Origin: Pseudomonas sp. BMS12
GTDB taxonomy: Bacteria; Pseudomonadota; Gammaproteobacteria; Pseudomonadales; Pseudomonadaceae
Assembly: GCF_001592875.1 (NCBI RefSeq)
Contig: NZ_LSOF01000008.1
Location: 1 to 50,106, forward strand
Length of the DNA stretch: 50,106 nucleotides
Reading direction: 5' to 3'
Position 1 is the stretch's first letter; every line of letters begins with the position of its first letter. The position numbers and the translations under genes were made by a program. The notes beneath the pieces are model-generated. The model was not told the DNA's origin, searched no databases, and saw only the letters and a list, made by a program, of their open reading frames with translations. Positions 38,397-46,565 of the stretch are shown here, piece after piece.

Positions 38397-39401
38397 ATGT
38401 CCCAGACCAACCGCCAGTTCCTGCTCGCCAAGCGCCCGGTCGGCGCCGCCACCCGCGACACCTTTTCCTACGTGGAAACCCCGGTCGGCGAGCCCGGCCC
38501 GAATCAGATCCTGGTGGAAAACCTCTACCTGTCCCTGGACCCGGCCATGCGCGGCTGGATGAACGACGCCAAGTCCTACATTCCGCCGGTCGGTATCGGC
38601 GAAGTGATGCGCGCCCTCGGCGTGGGTAAGGTGCTGGCCTCCAACCACCCGGACTTCGCCGTCGGCGACCACGTCAACGGTGCTCTCGGCGTGCAGGACT
38701 ACTTCTGCGGCGAGCCGCGCGGCTTCTACAAGGTCGACCCGAGCCGTGCGCCGCTGCCGCTGTACCTCTCGGCGCTGGGCATGACCGGCATGACCGCCTA
38801 CTTCGCCTTCCTCGACGTCGGCCAGCCGAAAGCCGGCGACACCGTGGTGATTTCCGGCGCCGCCGGCGCGGTGGGCAGCGTGGTCGGGCAGATCGCCAAG
38901 ATCAAGGGCTGCCGCGTGGTCGGCATCGCCGGCGGTGCCGAGAAGTGCAAACTGCTGAAGGACGAGCTCGGTTTCGACGGGGTGATCGACTACAAGAACG
39001 AAGACCTGCACGCAGGCCTCAAGCGCGAATGCCCGAAAGGCGTGGATGTGTATTTCGACAACGTCGGTGGCGAGATCCTCGATGCCGTGCTGACTCGCAT
39101 CGCGCCCAAGGCCCGCATCGTCATCTGCGGCGCCATCAGCCAGTACAACAACAAGGAAAACGTCAAAGGCCCGGCCAACTACCTGTCGCTGCTGGTCAAC
39201 CGTGCTCGCATGGAAGGCTTCGTGGTAATGGACTACGCCGCGCAGTTCGCCGACGCAGCCAAGGAAATGGGCGGCTGGATGGCCGAAGGTAAGCTGAAGA
39301 GCAAGGAAGACATCGTCGAAGGCCTGGAAACCTTCCCGGAGACCCTGGGCAAGCTGTTCAGCGGGGAGAACTTCGGCAAGCTGGTGCTCAAGGTTCGCTG
39401 A
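38397..39401 (+). CDS. NADP-dependent MDR oxidoreductase (CurA-like)
   Basis: 334-residue zinc-free medium-chain reductase, like curcumin reductase CurA and leukotriene B4 dehydrogenases. It shows YLSLDPAMRGWMND, the GxGKV region, cofactor loop SGAAGAVGSVVGQIAKIKGCRVVG, AGGAEKC and the C-terminal KLFSGENFGKLVLKV. It probably reduces activated C=C bonds in enones. It is a single gene, divergent from the SDR gene over a relatively AT-rich 224-base region. Confidence 0.92.
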   Translation: MSQTNRQFLLAKRPVGAATRDTFSYVETPVGEPGPNQILVENLYLSLDPAMRGWMNDAKSYIPPVGIGEVMRALGVGKVLASNHPDFAVGDHVNGALGVQDYFCGEPRGFYKVDPSRAPLPLYLSALGMTGMTAYFAFLDVGQPKAGDTVVISGAAGAVGSVVGQIAKIKGCRVVGIAGGAEKCKLLKDELGFDGVIDYKNEDLHAGLKRECPKGVDVYFDNVGGEILDAVLTRIAPKARIVICGAISQYNNKENVKGPANYLSLLVNRARMEGFVVMDYAAQFADAAKEMGGWMAEGKLKSKEDIVEGLETFPETLGKLFSGENFGKLVLKVR

Positions 39402-39483
39402 AAAACGCCACGCGGTGCGCCAGTTCCTGGCGCACCCAGCCACTTCACTGATCTAGCTCCGGTCCCACGAAGGCGTGAGCCCA

Positions 39484-39519
39484 GGGGCACAAACCCCGGA
39501 TTCCCGCCTACGCGGGAAT
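39484..39519. repeat. Inverted repeat, REP-like, between convergent genes
   Basis: ATTCCCGC-ctac-GCGGGAAT (39500-39519), followed by GACC, is a common intergenic palindrome type in proteobacteria; a small GGGG-cacaaa-CCCC hairpin (39484-39497) sits beside it. It may act as a terminator or a REP element. Confidence 0.55.
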
Positions 39520-39527
39520 GACCAATC

Positions 39528-40223
39528 TCAGCTCAGCTCGGCAACCATCGCCGCCAGGGCTTGCGCCGGGTCGGCGGCCTGGCTGATCGGGCGACCGATC
39601 ACCAGGTAGTCGGAACCCGCCTTCATCGCGTCGGCCGGGGTGAGGATGCGGCGCTGGTCGTCGGCGGCGCTGCCGGCCGGACGAATCCCCGGGGTGACCA
39701 GCTGCAGGGCCGGTTGCGCGGACTTCAGTGCTGGAGCCTCCTGAGCCGAGCACACCAGGCCATCCATGCCGGCTTGCGCAGCCAGACCCGCCAGGCGCAG
39801 CACCTGCTCCTGCGGGGCGATATCCAGGCCGATGCCGGCCAGATCGTCCTGCTCCATGCTGGTCAGCACGGTCACGCCGATCAGCAGCGGTTTGGCGCCA
39901 CTCAGCTTGTCCAGCTCGTTGCGGCAGGCGGCCATCATGCGCAGGCCACCGGAGCAGTGCACGTTGACCATCCACACGCCCAGCTCGGCAGCGGCCTTGA
40001 CCGCCATCGCCGTGGTATTGGGGATATCGTGGAATTTCAGGTCGAGGAATACCTCGAAGCCCTTGGCTTGCAGGGTTTCCACCACCGCCGGGCCGCTGCG
40101 GGTAAACAGCTCCTTGCCGACCTTGACCCGGCACAGCGCGGGGTCGAGCCGCTCGGCCAGCGCCAGGGCAGCGTCACGGGAAGGAAAGTCGAGGGCAACG
40201 ATGATCGGGGTCTGGCAGGACAT
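39528..40223 (-). CDS. pyrF: Orotidine 5'-phosphate decarboxylase
   Basis: Final enzyme of UMP synthesis. The 231-residue TIM barrel has the catalytic array [11 protein letters not shown] (Lys and Asp), the N-terminal [12 protein letters not shown], the middle GVTVLTSM and the C-terminal phosphate loop TPGIRP...YLVIGRPI. The length is normal. It is transcribed alone, with a REP-like palindrome downstream. Confidence 0.96.
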   Translation of the reverse strand: MSCQTPIIVALDFPSRDAALALAERLDPALCRVKVGKELFTRSGPAVVETLQAKGFEVFLDLKFHDIPNTTAMAVKAAAELGVWMVNVHCSGGLRMMAACRNELDKLSGAKPLLIGVTVLTSMEQDDLAGIGLDIAPQEQVLRLAGLAAQAGMDGLVCSAQEAPALKSAQPALQLVTPGIRPAGSAADDQRRILTPADAMKAGSDYLVIGRPISQAADPAQALAAMVAELS

Positions 40224-40281
40224 GGCAGGCTCACAGGCAAGTCGAAAACGCCGCGCATTGTAGCGGAACCGCTCGCGCCGG

Positions 40282-41004
40282 TCAGAACACCTTGTCCAGT
40301 GCCAGCGCGGTCATGAACCCACCCAGGGTGATCAGGCCGGTCAGCGCATGGGTTTCGGCGAAGGCCTCGGGAATCATGCTGTCGACCAGCATGCACAGCA
40401 CGGCACCGGCGGAGAAGCCGAGGACAAACGCCAGCCAGGTGTCCGGCAGCCCGGTGAACAACGCTGGGCCGGCCATGGCCGCCAGGCCCGAGAGCAGCAC
40501 GATCACGCCCCACAGGCCAAACACCCAGGCCCGGCTGCGCCCCTCGTCACGCAGGCTGGCGGCACTGGCCAACCCTTCCGGCAGGTTGGAGAGGAAGATC
40601 GCCACCAGCATCACCAGGCTGACCTGACCGCCCTGCAGCAGACCCAGGCCAAGCCCCAGGGATTCGGGGATACCGTCGAGAAACGCCCCTGCAGCGATCA
40701 GCAGGCCGACCAGGGCGCCCCGTCCGCTGCTCTGCAGACCATCCAGCCAGCGGTCAGCCAGCACGAACGCCAGACCGCCGCAGAACATCCCGCCCAGCGT
40801 CGGCAGATGGCCGCCCAGTTTCAGCGCATCCGGCAACTGATCGAAGCAGATCGCGGCGATCAGCACGCCGCTGCCATAAGCCATGATGGAGGCCACTGCC
40901 TTGCGCGGCAGCCTGAACATCACCCCGATCGCCGCCCCCAGCAACAGGCTGCTGGCCGCCAGCCAGCCCCACAGCCCGGCCTGCAGCACCATTCCCCAAT
41001 TCAT
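40282..41004 (-). CDS. ZIP-family divalent metal transporter
   Basis: 240-residue membrane protein with about eight spans. The two ZIP metal-site helices are recognisable: [14 protein letters not shown] and [14 protein letters not shown]; the first lacks the His of HNxPEG, with Ser at that place. Transport direction and metal (Zn, Fe or Mn) cannot be told. AAGGAG precedes the ATG by 5 bases. Confidence 0.85.
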   Translation of the reverse strand: MNWGMVLQAGLWGWLAASSLLLGAAIGVMFRLPRKAVASIMAYGSGVLIAAICFDQLPDALKLGGHLPTLGGMFCGGLAFVLADRWLDGLQSSGRGALVGLLIAAGAFLDGIPESLGLGLGLLQGGQVSLVMLVAIFLSNLPEGLASAASLRDEGRSRAWVFGLWGVIVLLSGLAAMAGPALFTGLPDTWLAFVLGFSAGAVLCMLVDSMIPEAFAETHALTGLITLGGFMTALALDKVF

Positions 41005-41098
41005 GCGTACTCCTTAGGTTCTTATTCGTCGCGCTAATGCTTCCGTACCAATACGCCGGAGTTAGACTGGCGGCCCGCTTTCAATTCAGGCAGCAGTA

Positions 41099-41536
41099 AT
41101 GGCCCGTCTCCAGCTCGACTTCTCGCTACAGCAATTCTGCTACAGCACCCACATGACCGTGCGCAGCACCGACATCAACGCCAGCAATCACCTGGGCAAC
41201 GACGCCATGATCTCGATGATTTCCGAGGCCAGGGCACGTTTTCTGTATGACTTCGGCATCCGTGAGGCCGACCAGCAGCACGGCATCATAGTCACGGACC
41301 TGGCCACCATGTATCGCGCCGAATCGCATTCACGTGACCAGTTGCTGTTCGAGGTCGGGGTGATGGACTTCAACCGCTATGGCGGCGACATCATCTTCCG
41401 CATCACCCGCCCGGCAGACGACACCCTGATCGCCCTGGCGAAGTCTGGCTTCGTATTCTTCGACTATCTGGCAGGCAAGGTGACAGAAATGCCGGACGAC
41501 TTTCGCACCAAATTTCCAGAGGTCAACTGGCTGTAA
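41099..41536 (+). CDS. Hotdog-fold acyl-CoA thioesterase
   Basis: 145 residues in the 4-hydroxybenzoyl-CoA thioesterase-type hotdog fold: VRSTDINASNHLGNDAMISMISEARARFLYDFG is the hot-dog helix region with the catalytic Asp/Asn position, followed by the beta sheet (LLFEVGVMDFNRYGGDIIFRITR). It probably hydrolyses acyl-CoA thioesters. It is a single gene, divergent from the ZIP gene. Confidence 0.85.
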   Translation: MARLQLDFSLQQFCYSTHMTVRSTDINASNHLGNDAMISMISEARARFLYDFGIREADQQHGIIVTDLATMYRAESHSRDQLLFEVGVMDFNRYGGDIIFRITRPADDTLIALAKSGFVFFDYLAGKVTEMPDDFRTKFPEVNWL

Positions 41537-41570
41537 GCCGCCTCAATAGAGTGCGCTCGCAACCAGCAGC

Positions 41571-41655
41571 GCACCATTGCAAGCCAGAACACTCGATACT
41601 CACCTGCCCTCCCCACGCATTTAGTGGCCTGTACAAAGCTGGCCCAGGCTTTGCT
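41571..41655 (+). promoter_or_regulatory. Sigma54 promoter of nasA, with possible NtrC half-site
   Basis: TGGCCC-AGGCT-TTGCT at 41640-41655 has the invariant GG (41641-41642) and GC (41653-41654) 10 bases apart. A GCACCA half-site (41571-41576), as in NtrC boxes (TGCACCA), lies about 65 bases upstream. Transcription should start near 41666, just before the hairpin leader. Confidence 0.7.
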
Positions 41656-41669
41656 TAAGGCTAAGCATC

Positions 41670-41747
41670 GGCATCCAACGGCGGTTGCCCCACATACGAC
41701 AAAGGCGTCGCGACACCCTCAGGGTGGCGCGACGCCTTTTGCGTTTT
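41670..41747 (+). ncRNA. ANTAR (NasT-type) antiterminator leader upstream of nasA
   Basis: Two small hairpins each present a hexaloop with A first and G fourth. P1 is GGCATCC / GGTTGCC with loop AACGGC (41670-41689). P2 is CGAC / GTCG with loop AAAGGC (41697-41710). P2 shares its loop and 3' arm with the 5' arm of a long terminator (GGCGTCGCG ... CGCGACGCC then TTTT, 41704-41740), so the two cannot form together. This is the known layout for ANTAR proteins such as NasT, which stabilise P2 and let transcription reach nasA when nitrate or nitrite is present. Confidence 0.78.
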
Positions 41748-41935
41748 GGCCCCAGCGATCGGGGTGGGTGGACGAGCCGTGATCCGGGCGTCGACCAGTA
41801 CTCTCTTCATAACGGTTGTGGCCTAGGCCACACGGTCCTGGCCAAAAGCCGGGGCCACCCCGGCAGACGGCCGGCGACGTGCCCACGAACTCGGCGCCGC
41901 CCGTCCACCGGGACTTTCTCCTGACGAGGTGTTGG

Positions 41936-43147
41936 ATGAATACAAGTTTCTGGAAAGCCGGCCACGCACCGACGCTGTTCGCCGCCTTCCTCTATTTCGA
42001 TCTGAGTTTCATGGTCTGGTACGTACTCGGCCCGCTGGGCGTACAGATCGCCAGCGACCTGGGCCTGAGCACCCAGCAACGCGCCATGATGGTCGCCACG
42101 CCGATCCTGGCGGGCGCCGTACTGCGCCTGTTCATGGGCGCCCTGGCCGACCGTACTTCCCCGAAAACCGCCGGCCTGCTCGGTCAACTGGTCGTTATCG
42201 GCGCACTCGCCGCCGCCTGGCTGCATGGCATCCACAGCTACGAGCAGGCCCTGCTGCTCGGCCTGTTCCTCGGCTTCGCCGGTGCTTCCTTCGCCGTGGC
42301 CCTGCCGCTGGCTTCGCAGTGGTATCCGCCGCAGCACCAGGGCAAGGCCATGGGCATCGCCGGGGCTGGCAACTCCGGCACCGTGCTGGCTGCATTGTTC
42401 GCCCCGGTTCTCGCCGCCACGTTCGGCTGGGGCAATGTGTTCGGTCTGGCGTTGATCCCGCTGGTGCTGACCCTGATCATCTTCGCCAGCGTGGCCAAGA
42501 ACGCCCCCGAACGCCCGGCGCCCAAGTCCATGGCCGACTACCTGAAAGCCCTGGGCGACCGCGACAGCTGGTGGTTCATGTTCTTCTACAGCATCACCTT
42601 CGGCGGCTTCCTCGGCCTGGCCAGCACCCTGCCCGGCTACTTCCACGACCAGTACGGCTTCGATCCGGTGAAAGCCGGCCTGTACACCGCCGCCTGCGTC
42701 TTTGCCGGCAGCATGATGCGCCCGCTGGGCGGCGCCCTGGCCGACCGCATCGGTGGCATCCGCTCGCTGCTGATGATGTATACCTGCGCCTCGCTGTGCA
42801 TCGCCGCTGTCGGCTTCAACCTGCCCAGCGCCTATGCCGCCCTGGCCCTGTTCGTGGCCGCCATGCTCAGCCTGGGTGCCGGCAACGGCGCGGTGTTCCA
42901 ACTGGTGCCGCAGCGCTTCCGCAAGGAAATCGGCGTGATGACCGGTCTGGTCGGCATGGCCGGCGGCATCGGCGGTTTCTGCCTCACCGCCGGTCTCGGT
43001 GCCATCAAGCAGGCCACCGGCGACTACCAGTTGGGCCTGTGGCTGTTCGCCAGCCTCGGCGTGCTGGCCTGGTTCGGCCTGCATGGCGTCAAGCTGCGCT
43101 GGCGTACCACCTGGGGCAGCGCCGCCGTAACCGCCGCCCGCGTATAA
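41936..43147 (+). CDS. nasA: Nitrate/nitrite transporter (NarK/NasA family, MFS)
   Basis: 403-residue inner-membrane carrier with 12 spans. It has the NNP-family nitrate signature regions AGAGNSGTVLAALFAPVLA and SLGAGNGAVFQLVPQRF and conserved loop LADRTSPK. It imports nitrate for assimilation. The 5' region from 41537 is gene-free and holds a sigma54 promoter and an ANTAR leader, so expression needs nitrogen limitation and nitrate. About 190 bases separate the leader terminator from the ATG. A 10-bp palindrome follows the stop. Confidence 0.93.
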   Translation: MNTSFWKAGHAPTLFAAFLYFDLSFMVWYVLGPLGVQIASDLGLSTQQRAMMVATPILAGAVLRLFMGALADRTSPKTAGLLGQLVVIGALAAAWLHGIHSYEQALLLGLFLGFAGASFAVALPLASQWYPPQHQGKAMGIAGAGNSGTVLAALFAPVLAATFGWGNVFGLALIPLVLTLIIFASVAKNAPERPAPKSMADYLKALGDRDSWWFMFFYSITFGGFLGLASTLPGYFHDQYGFDPVKAGLYTAACVFAGSMMRPLGGALADRIGGIRSLLMMYTCASLCIAAVGFNLPSAYAALALFVAAMLSLGAGNGAVFQLVPQRFRKEIGVMTGLVGMAGGIGGFCLTAGLGAIKQATGDYQLGLWLFASLGVLAWFGLHGVKLRWRTTWGSAAVTAARV

Positions 43148-43157
43148 GCCTGCGACG

Positions 43158-43179
43158 GGGCCGGATTCCAATCCGGCCC
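43158..43179 (+). terminator. Perfect palindrome after nasA
   Basis: GGGCCGGATT (43158-43167) pairs with AATCCGGCCC (43170-43179). The following TGTTCC is a weak T-run. It probably reduces read-through from nasA. Confidence 0.6.
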
Positions 43180-43187
43180 TGTTCCAG

Positions 43188-43306
43188 GTCGGTTGCGACA
43201 AAGGCGGGGGCGACTACACACTCCCAAGCACTGGTCAGGAAAGGTGGCGTGGCGACACGCCGGGATAGCGTACCGACCCAGCCTTTGTCTCAACCGACTT
43301 GTTTTT
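43188..43306 (+). other. Long inverted repeat with T-run before the kinase gene
   Basis: GTCGGTTGCGACAAAGGC (43188-43205) and GCCTTTGTCTCAACCGAC (43281-43298) are complementary at 17 of 18 positions, enclose 75 bases with an inner hairpin (GGCGTG-gcga-CACGCC), and are followed by TTGTTTTT. The arm contains GACAAAGGC, the same motif as the P2 hexaloops of the two nitrate leaders, but here its P2 stem partner is lost. It may be a third, altered nitrate-responsive terminator. Confidence 0.55.
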
Positions 43307-43307
43307 C

Positions 43308-43331
43308 TTCGGGCGCCTATGGGCGCCTTTT
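43308..43331 (+). terminator. Short hairpin 5' of the kinase gene
   Basis: GGCGCC-tatg-GGCGCC (43312-43327) followed by TTTT, only 17 bases before the kinase ATG. It would terminate or attenuate transcription entering that gene. Confidence 0.6.
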
Positions 43332-43348
43332 GCTCGTAGAGAGTCCAG

Positions 43349-45013
43349 ATGGCCCTGCAACTGAGTTTTGGTGAAGCCACCGCCACCGGCCCGCGCACGG
43401 AGAACCAGGATGCCGTGCGAGTGGTCACCCCGGCCCCCGGCCTGGCGGCCAGCAAAGGCTTCCTGCTCGCCCTGGCCGACGGCGTCAGCCAGTGCGCCGA
43501 TGGCGGCCTGGCGGCCCGAGCCACCTTGCAGGCGCTGGCCCTGGACTACTACGCCACGCCGGAGACCTGGGCCGTGGCGCAATCCCTTGATCGCCTGCTG
43601 GTGGCCCATAACCGCTGGCTGCAGGCCAACGGTGGCGGCCAGCCGCTGCTCACCACCCTCTCCGCCCTGGTCTTGCGCGGGCGCCGCTTCACCCTGGCCC
43701 ATGTCGGCGATTGCCGCGTCTACCGCTGCTACCAGGGCCAGCTGGAGCGCATGAGCGAGGACCATGTCTGGGAACAGCCCGGCATGCAGCACGTACTCAA
43801 GCGCGCCATGGGCCTGGATCAGCACCTGGTGGTGGACTATCTGGAGGGCGAGTTGCGTGAAGGCGAGCGCTACCTGCTGGTCAGCGACGGCGTCTGGTCG
43901 GCCCTGGGCGACAGTACCATCCGCAACCTGCTGGCCGACGAAGCGGACCCGAACGCCGCCTGCCGTGCCCTGGTTGCGGCCGCCCACCTGGCCGGCAGCC
44001 AGGACAACGCCAGCGCAGCACTGGTCTGCGTCGAAGCGCTGCCCGACAACGACCTGGCCGACACCCTGGCGCAGCTGCGTCACTGGCCTCTGCCGCCCAA
44101 ACTGCGTGACGGCCAGGAGTTCGAGGGCTGGCAGATCGAACGCCTGCTGGCCGAGTCACGCCAGTCGCTGGTCTATCGGGTCCGCGACGTCCAATCACGG
44201 CGCTGGCTGCTGAAGACCCTGCCCGCCAGTCGCCATGACGAAGAACAGGCCGCGCCCGCGCTGCTACTGGAGGAATGGTTCCTACGCCGCGTCGCCGGCC
44301 GCCACTTCCCCGAGCTGCACCCGCTGCCGCAGCGTCAGCACCTGTATTACGTGCAGCGCGAATACGCCGGGCAGACCCTGGAAGAACACCTGCGGCTGAG
44401 CGGTCAGCTGGGCCTGCCGGAATGGCTGGATCTGGCACCACGCCTGCTCAAGGCCGTGGGCATGCTGCATCGGCGCAACATCCTGCACCGCGACATCAAG
44501 CCGGAGAACCTGCTGTGGGGTGACGACGGCGAGCTGCGCCTGCTCGATTTCGGCCTGGCCTACTGCCCCGGCCTGTCCCGCGATGAACAACACAGCCTGC
44601 CCGGCACTCCCAGCTACATCGCTCCGGAAGCCTTTGCCGGAGCCAGCCCGGATCGAAGCCAGGACCTCTACGCCGCCGGCGTTACCCTCTATCGCCTGCT
44701 CACCGGCCACTACCCCTACGGCGAGATCGAGGCCTTCCAGCACCCGCGCTTCGGCAAGCCAACACCGCCCAGTCGCTACCGCCCCGACCTGCCCGCCTGG
44801 CTCGACGAATGCCTGCTCCGCGCCGTGGCCAGCAACCCGCAGGAGCGCTTCGAGACCGCCGAGGAATGGTTGCTGCTGCTCGAACACGGCGAACGCCAGG
44901 CCTTGACCCTGCGCGCGCGCCCGCTGCTCGAAGGCGAACCGCTGAAGGTCTGGCGTGGCGTGGCGCTGATATCGCTGCTGCTCAATCTGGTGCTGCTGGT
45001 CACCCTGCTCTAA
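43349..45013 (+). CDS. PP2C phosphatase - Ser/Thr kinase fusion with membrane anchor
   Basis: 554-residue bifunctional protein. Residues ~1-235 are a PPM/PP2C phosphatase with metal-binding motifs ENQDA (Asp21), LADGVS (Asp44), GDCRVYR, SDGVW and DNASA. Residues ~255-515 are a Hanks-type kinase with Lys289 (WLLKTL), HRDIKPEN (Asp382), DFG (Asp400) and a SYIAPE P+1 loop. The last ~20 residues are a membrane span. P. aeruginosa has a homologue (PA1782) at the same place between nasA and nirB, so a role in controlling nitrate uptake or reduction is likely. Its targets are unknown. Confidence 0.9.
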   Translation: MALQLSFGEATATGPRTENQDAVRVVTPAPGLAASKGFLLALADGVSQCADGGLAARATLQALALDYYATPETWAVAQSLDRLLVAHNRWLQANGGGQPLLTTLSALVLRGRRFTLAHVGDCRVYRCYQGQLERMSEDHVWEQPGMQHVLKRAMGLDQHLVVDYLEGELREGERYLLVSDGVWSALGDSTIRNLLADEADPNAACRALVAAAHLAGSQDNASAALVCVEALPDNDLADTLAQLRHWPLPPKLRDGQEFEGWQIERLLAESRQSLVYRVRDVQSRRWLLKTLPASRHDEEQAAPALLLEEWFLRRVAGRHFPELHPLPQRQHLYYVQREYAGQTLEEHLRLSGQLGLPEWLDLAPRLLKAVGMLHRRNILHRDIKPENLLWGDDGELRLLDFGLAYCPGLSRDEQHSLPGTPSYIAPEAFAGASPDRSQDLYAAGVTLYRLLTGHYPYGEIEAFQHPRFGKPTPPSRYRPDLPAWLDECLLRAVASNPQERFETAEEWLLLLEHGERQALTLRARPLLEGEPLKVWRGVALISLLLNLVLLVTLL

Positions 45014-45106
45014 GTGCGAGCAAGCAACGCTCCGCGCAACGGCAGCGATCCGGCCACTGCTGCGCAAGCCAACCGCACCACAACAGCGCGAGCCGCTTTA
45101 AACGAG

Positions 45107-45190
45107 TGCACCAGAAGCCACAGAAAGCCTCCTTGATGCCTCTAATTCGGGGCTGATCAGGCTCTCTCACAATTGGCACGCTGCCTGCAT
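45107..45190 (+). promoter_or_regulatory. Sigma54 promoter of nasB, with NtrC half-sites
   Basis: TTGGCACG-CTGC-CTGCAT (45173-45190) is a close match to the -24/-12 consensus, with GG (45175-45176) and GC (45187-45188) 10 bases apart. TGCACCA at 45107-45113 is a full NtrC half-site and GCACCA at 45075-45080 a second. The start should lie near 45200. Confidence 0.78.
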
Positions 45191-45242
45191 TATCGGTTTT
45201 GACATTACATAAAGCCCAACCCTCAACGTAGAGGGTCGAGCT

Positions 45243-45310
45243 TCCCGACAGATCGGGACCAGGACAAAGGCGTCCTCGCTAGTGAGCTAGCGGGACGCCT
45301 TTTTTGTTTT
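45243..45310 (+). ncRNA. ANTAR (NasT-type) antiterminator leader upstream of nasB
   Basis: P1 is TCCCG / CGGGA with hexaloop ACAGAT (45243-45258); P2 is AGGAC / GTCCT with hexaloop AAAGGC (45261-45276). P2 overlaps the 5' arm of a terminator in which GGCGTC..CGCTAG pairs with CTAGCG..GACGCC, followed by TTTTTTG (45269-45306). The P2 loop is identical to that of the nasA leader. P. aeruginosa has a NasT-controlled leader before nirBD in the equivalent place, as I recall. Confidence 0.82.
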
Positions 45311-45340
45311 TCGCGATTTGAGATGCAGGAGATGGCCGGC

Positions 45341-46561
45341 ATGAAAAAACTCAAGCTGGTACTGGTAGGCAACGGCATGGCCGGGGTACGCACCCTGGAG
45401 GAGCTGCTCAAGCTCGCCCCCGACCTCTACGACATCACCGTGTTCGGTGCCGAGCCGCACCCCAACTACAACCGCATCCTGCTGTCTCCCGTGCTGGCCG
45501 GCGAGCAGAGCTTCGATGACATCGTGCTCAACGACCTGGCCTGGTATCGCAACAACCACATCGACCTGCGCCTGGGCCGCAAGGTCGTCAGCATCGACCG
45601 CAAGAAGCGCGTCGTCACCGCCGACGACGGCAGCACCGCCGAATACGACCGCCTGCTGCTGGCCACCGGTTCCACGCCCTTCATGCTGCCGATCCCCGGT
45701 AACCGCCTTAAGGGCGTGATCGCCTACCGCGACATCGCCGATGCCCAACGCATGATCGAAGCTGCGGCCAGCCACAGCCATGCCGTAGTCATCGGCGGCG
45801 GCCTGCTCGGTCTGGAGGCCGCAAACGGCCTGCGCCAGCGCGGCATGGAAGTGACCGTGGTACACCTCGCCGACTGGCTGCTGGAACGGCAACTGGACAG
45901 AACCGCCGGCAAGCTGCTGCAGAGCGCCCTGGAAGCTCGCGGCATCCGCTTCCGCCTCAACGAGCAGACCGAGGAGCTGTTGGACTATGGCAGCGAGCGC
46001 GTTTGCGCCGTGCAGTTCAAGAGCGGCGACGTGATTCCCGCCGACCTGGTGGTGATGGCCGCCGGCATCCGCCCCTGCACCGAGCTGGCGGAAAAGGCCG
46101 GCATTCCCTGCAACCGCGGCATCCTGGTCGACGACTGCCTGCAAACCTACGATCCACGCGTCTACGCCATTGGCGAATGCGCCAACCACCGCGGCATCGC
46201 TTACGGCCTGGTCGCCCCGCTGTTCGAGCAGGCGCAGGTCTGCGCCAACCACCTGGCCATGCTCGGCACCGCCCGCTACAAGGGCTCGGTGGTTTCCACC
46301 AAGCTCAAGGTCACGGGTATCGAGCTGTTTTCCGCCGGTGATTTCATGGGCGCGGAAGGCACTGAAACCATCACCCTCAACGACCCCATCGACAACATCT
46401 ACAAAAAGCTGGTGATCAAGGATGACGTGCTGGTCGGCGGCTGCCTGTATGGCGACACCCTCGACGGCGGCTGGTACTTCCAGCAGATCCGCGACAACGC
46501 CAACATCGGCCCGATCCGCGACCACCTGATGTTCGGCGCCGCCAGCGGCGTGGGTGTCTGA
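45341..46561 (+). CDS. nasB: FAD-dependent electron-transfer subunit of assimilatory nitrate reductase
   Basis: 406-residue FAD/NAD(P)H oxidoreductase homologous to the N-terminal half of NirB. It has FAD loop LVGNGMAGVRTLEELL, NAD loop VVIGGGLLGLEAANGLRQRGMEVTVVH, and YAIGECANHRG for the flavin. It stops cleanly after PIRDHLMFGA, without the [2Fe-2S] and siroheme domains of NirB, so it is an electron donor like Klebsiella NasC rather than a nitrite reductase. GGAG lies 9 bases before the ATG at 45341; two earlier ATGs lack spacing. It overlaps or abuts the nitrate reductase gene and should pass electrons to it. Confidence 0.88.
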   Translation: MKKLKLVLVGNGMAGVRTLEELLKLAPDLYDITVFGAEPHPNYNRILLSPVLAGEQSFDDIVLNDLAWYRNNHIDLRLGRKVVSIDRKKRVVTADDGSTAEYDRLLLATGSTPFMLPIPGNRLKGVIAYRDIADAQRMIEAAASHSHAVVIGGGLLGLEAANGLRQRGMEVTVVHLADWLLERQLDRTAGKLLQSALEARGIRFRLNEQTEELLDYGSERVCAVQFKSGDVIPADLVVMAAGIRPCTELAEKAGIPCNRGILVDDCLQTYDPRVYAIGECANHRGIAYGLVAPLFEQAQVCANHLAMLGTARYKGSVVSTKLKVTGIELFSAGDFMGAEGTETITLNDPIDNIYKKLVIKDDVLVGGCLYGDTLDGGWYFQQIRDNANIGPIRDHLMFGAASGVGV

Positions 46562-46565
46562 ACCG

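Noticed and set aside
41807..43201. 464-codon minus-strand open frame
   Set aside because: Antisense of the nitrate transporter; Gln/His/Gly-rich without motifs.
43188..43306. Inverted repeat as a complete insertion element
   Set aside because: Too short for a transposase and no target-site duplication is visible at its ends; kept only as an unexplained structure.
45341..46561. nasB as a frameshifted or truncated nirB
   Set aside because: The protein ends at a natural domain boundary and the stop lies right at the nitrate reductase start; no iron-sulfur or siroheme remnants follow.
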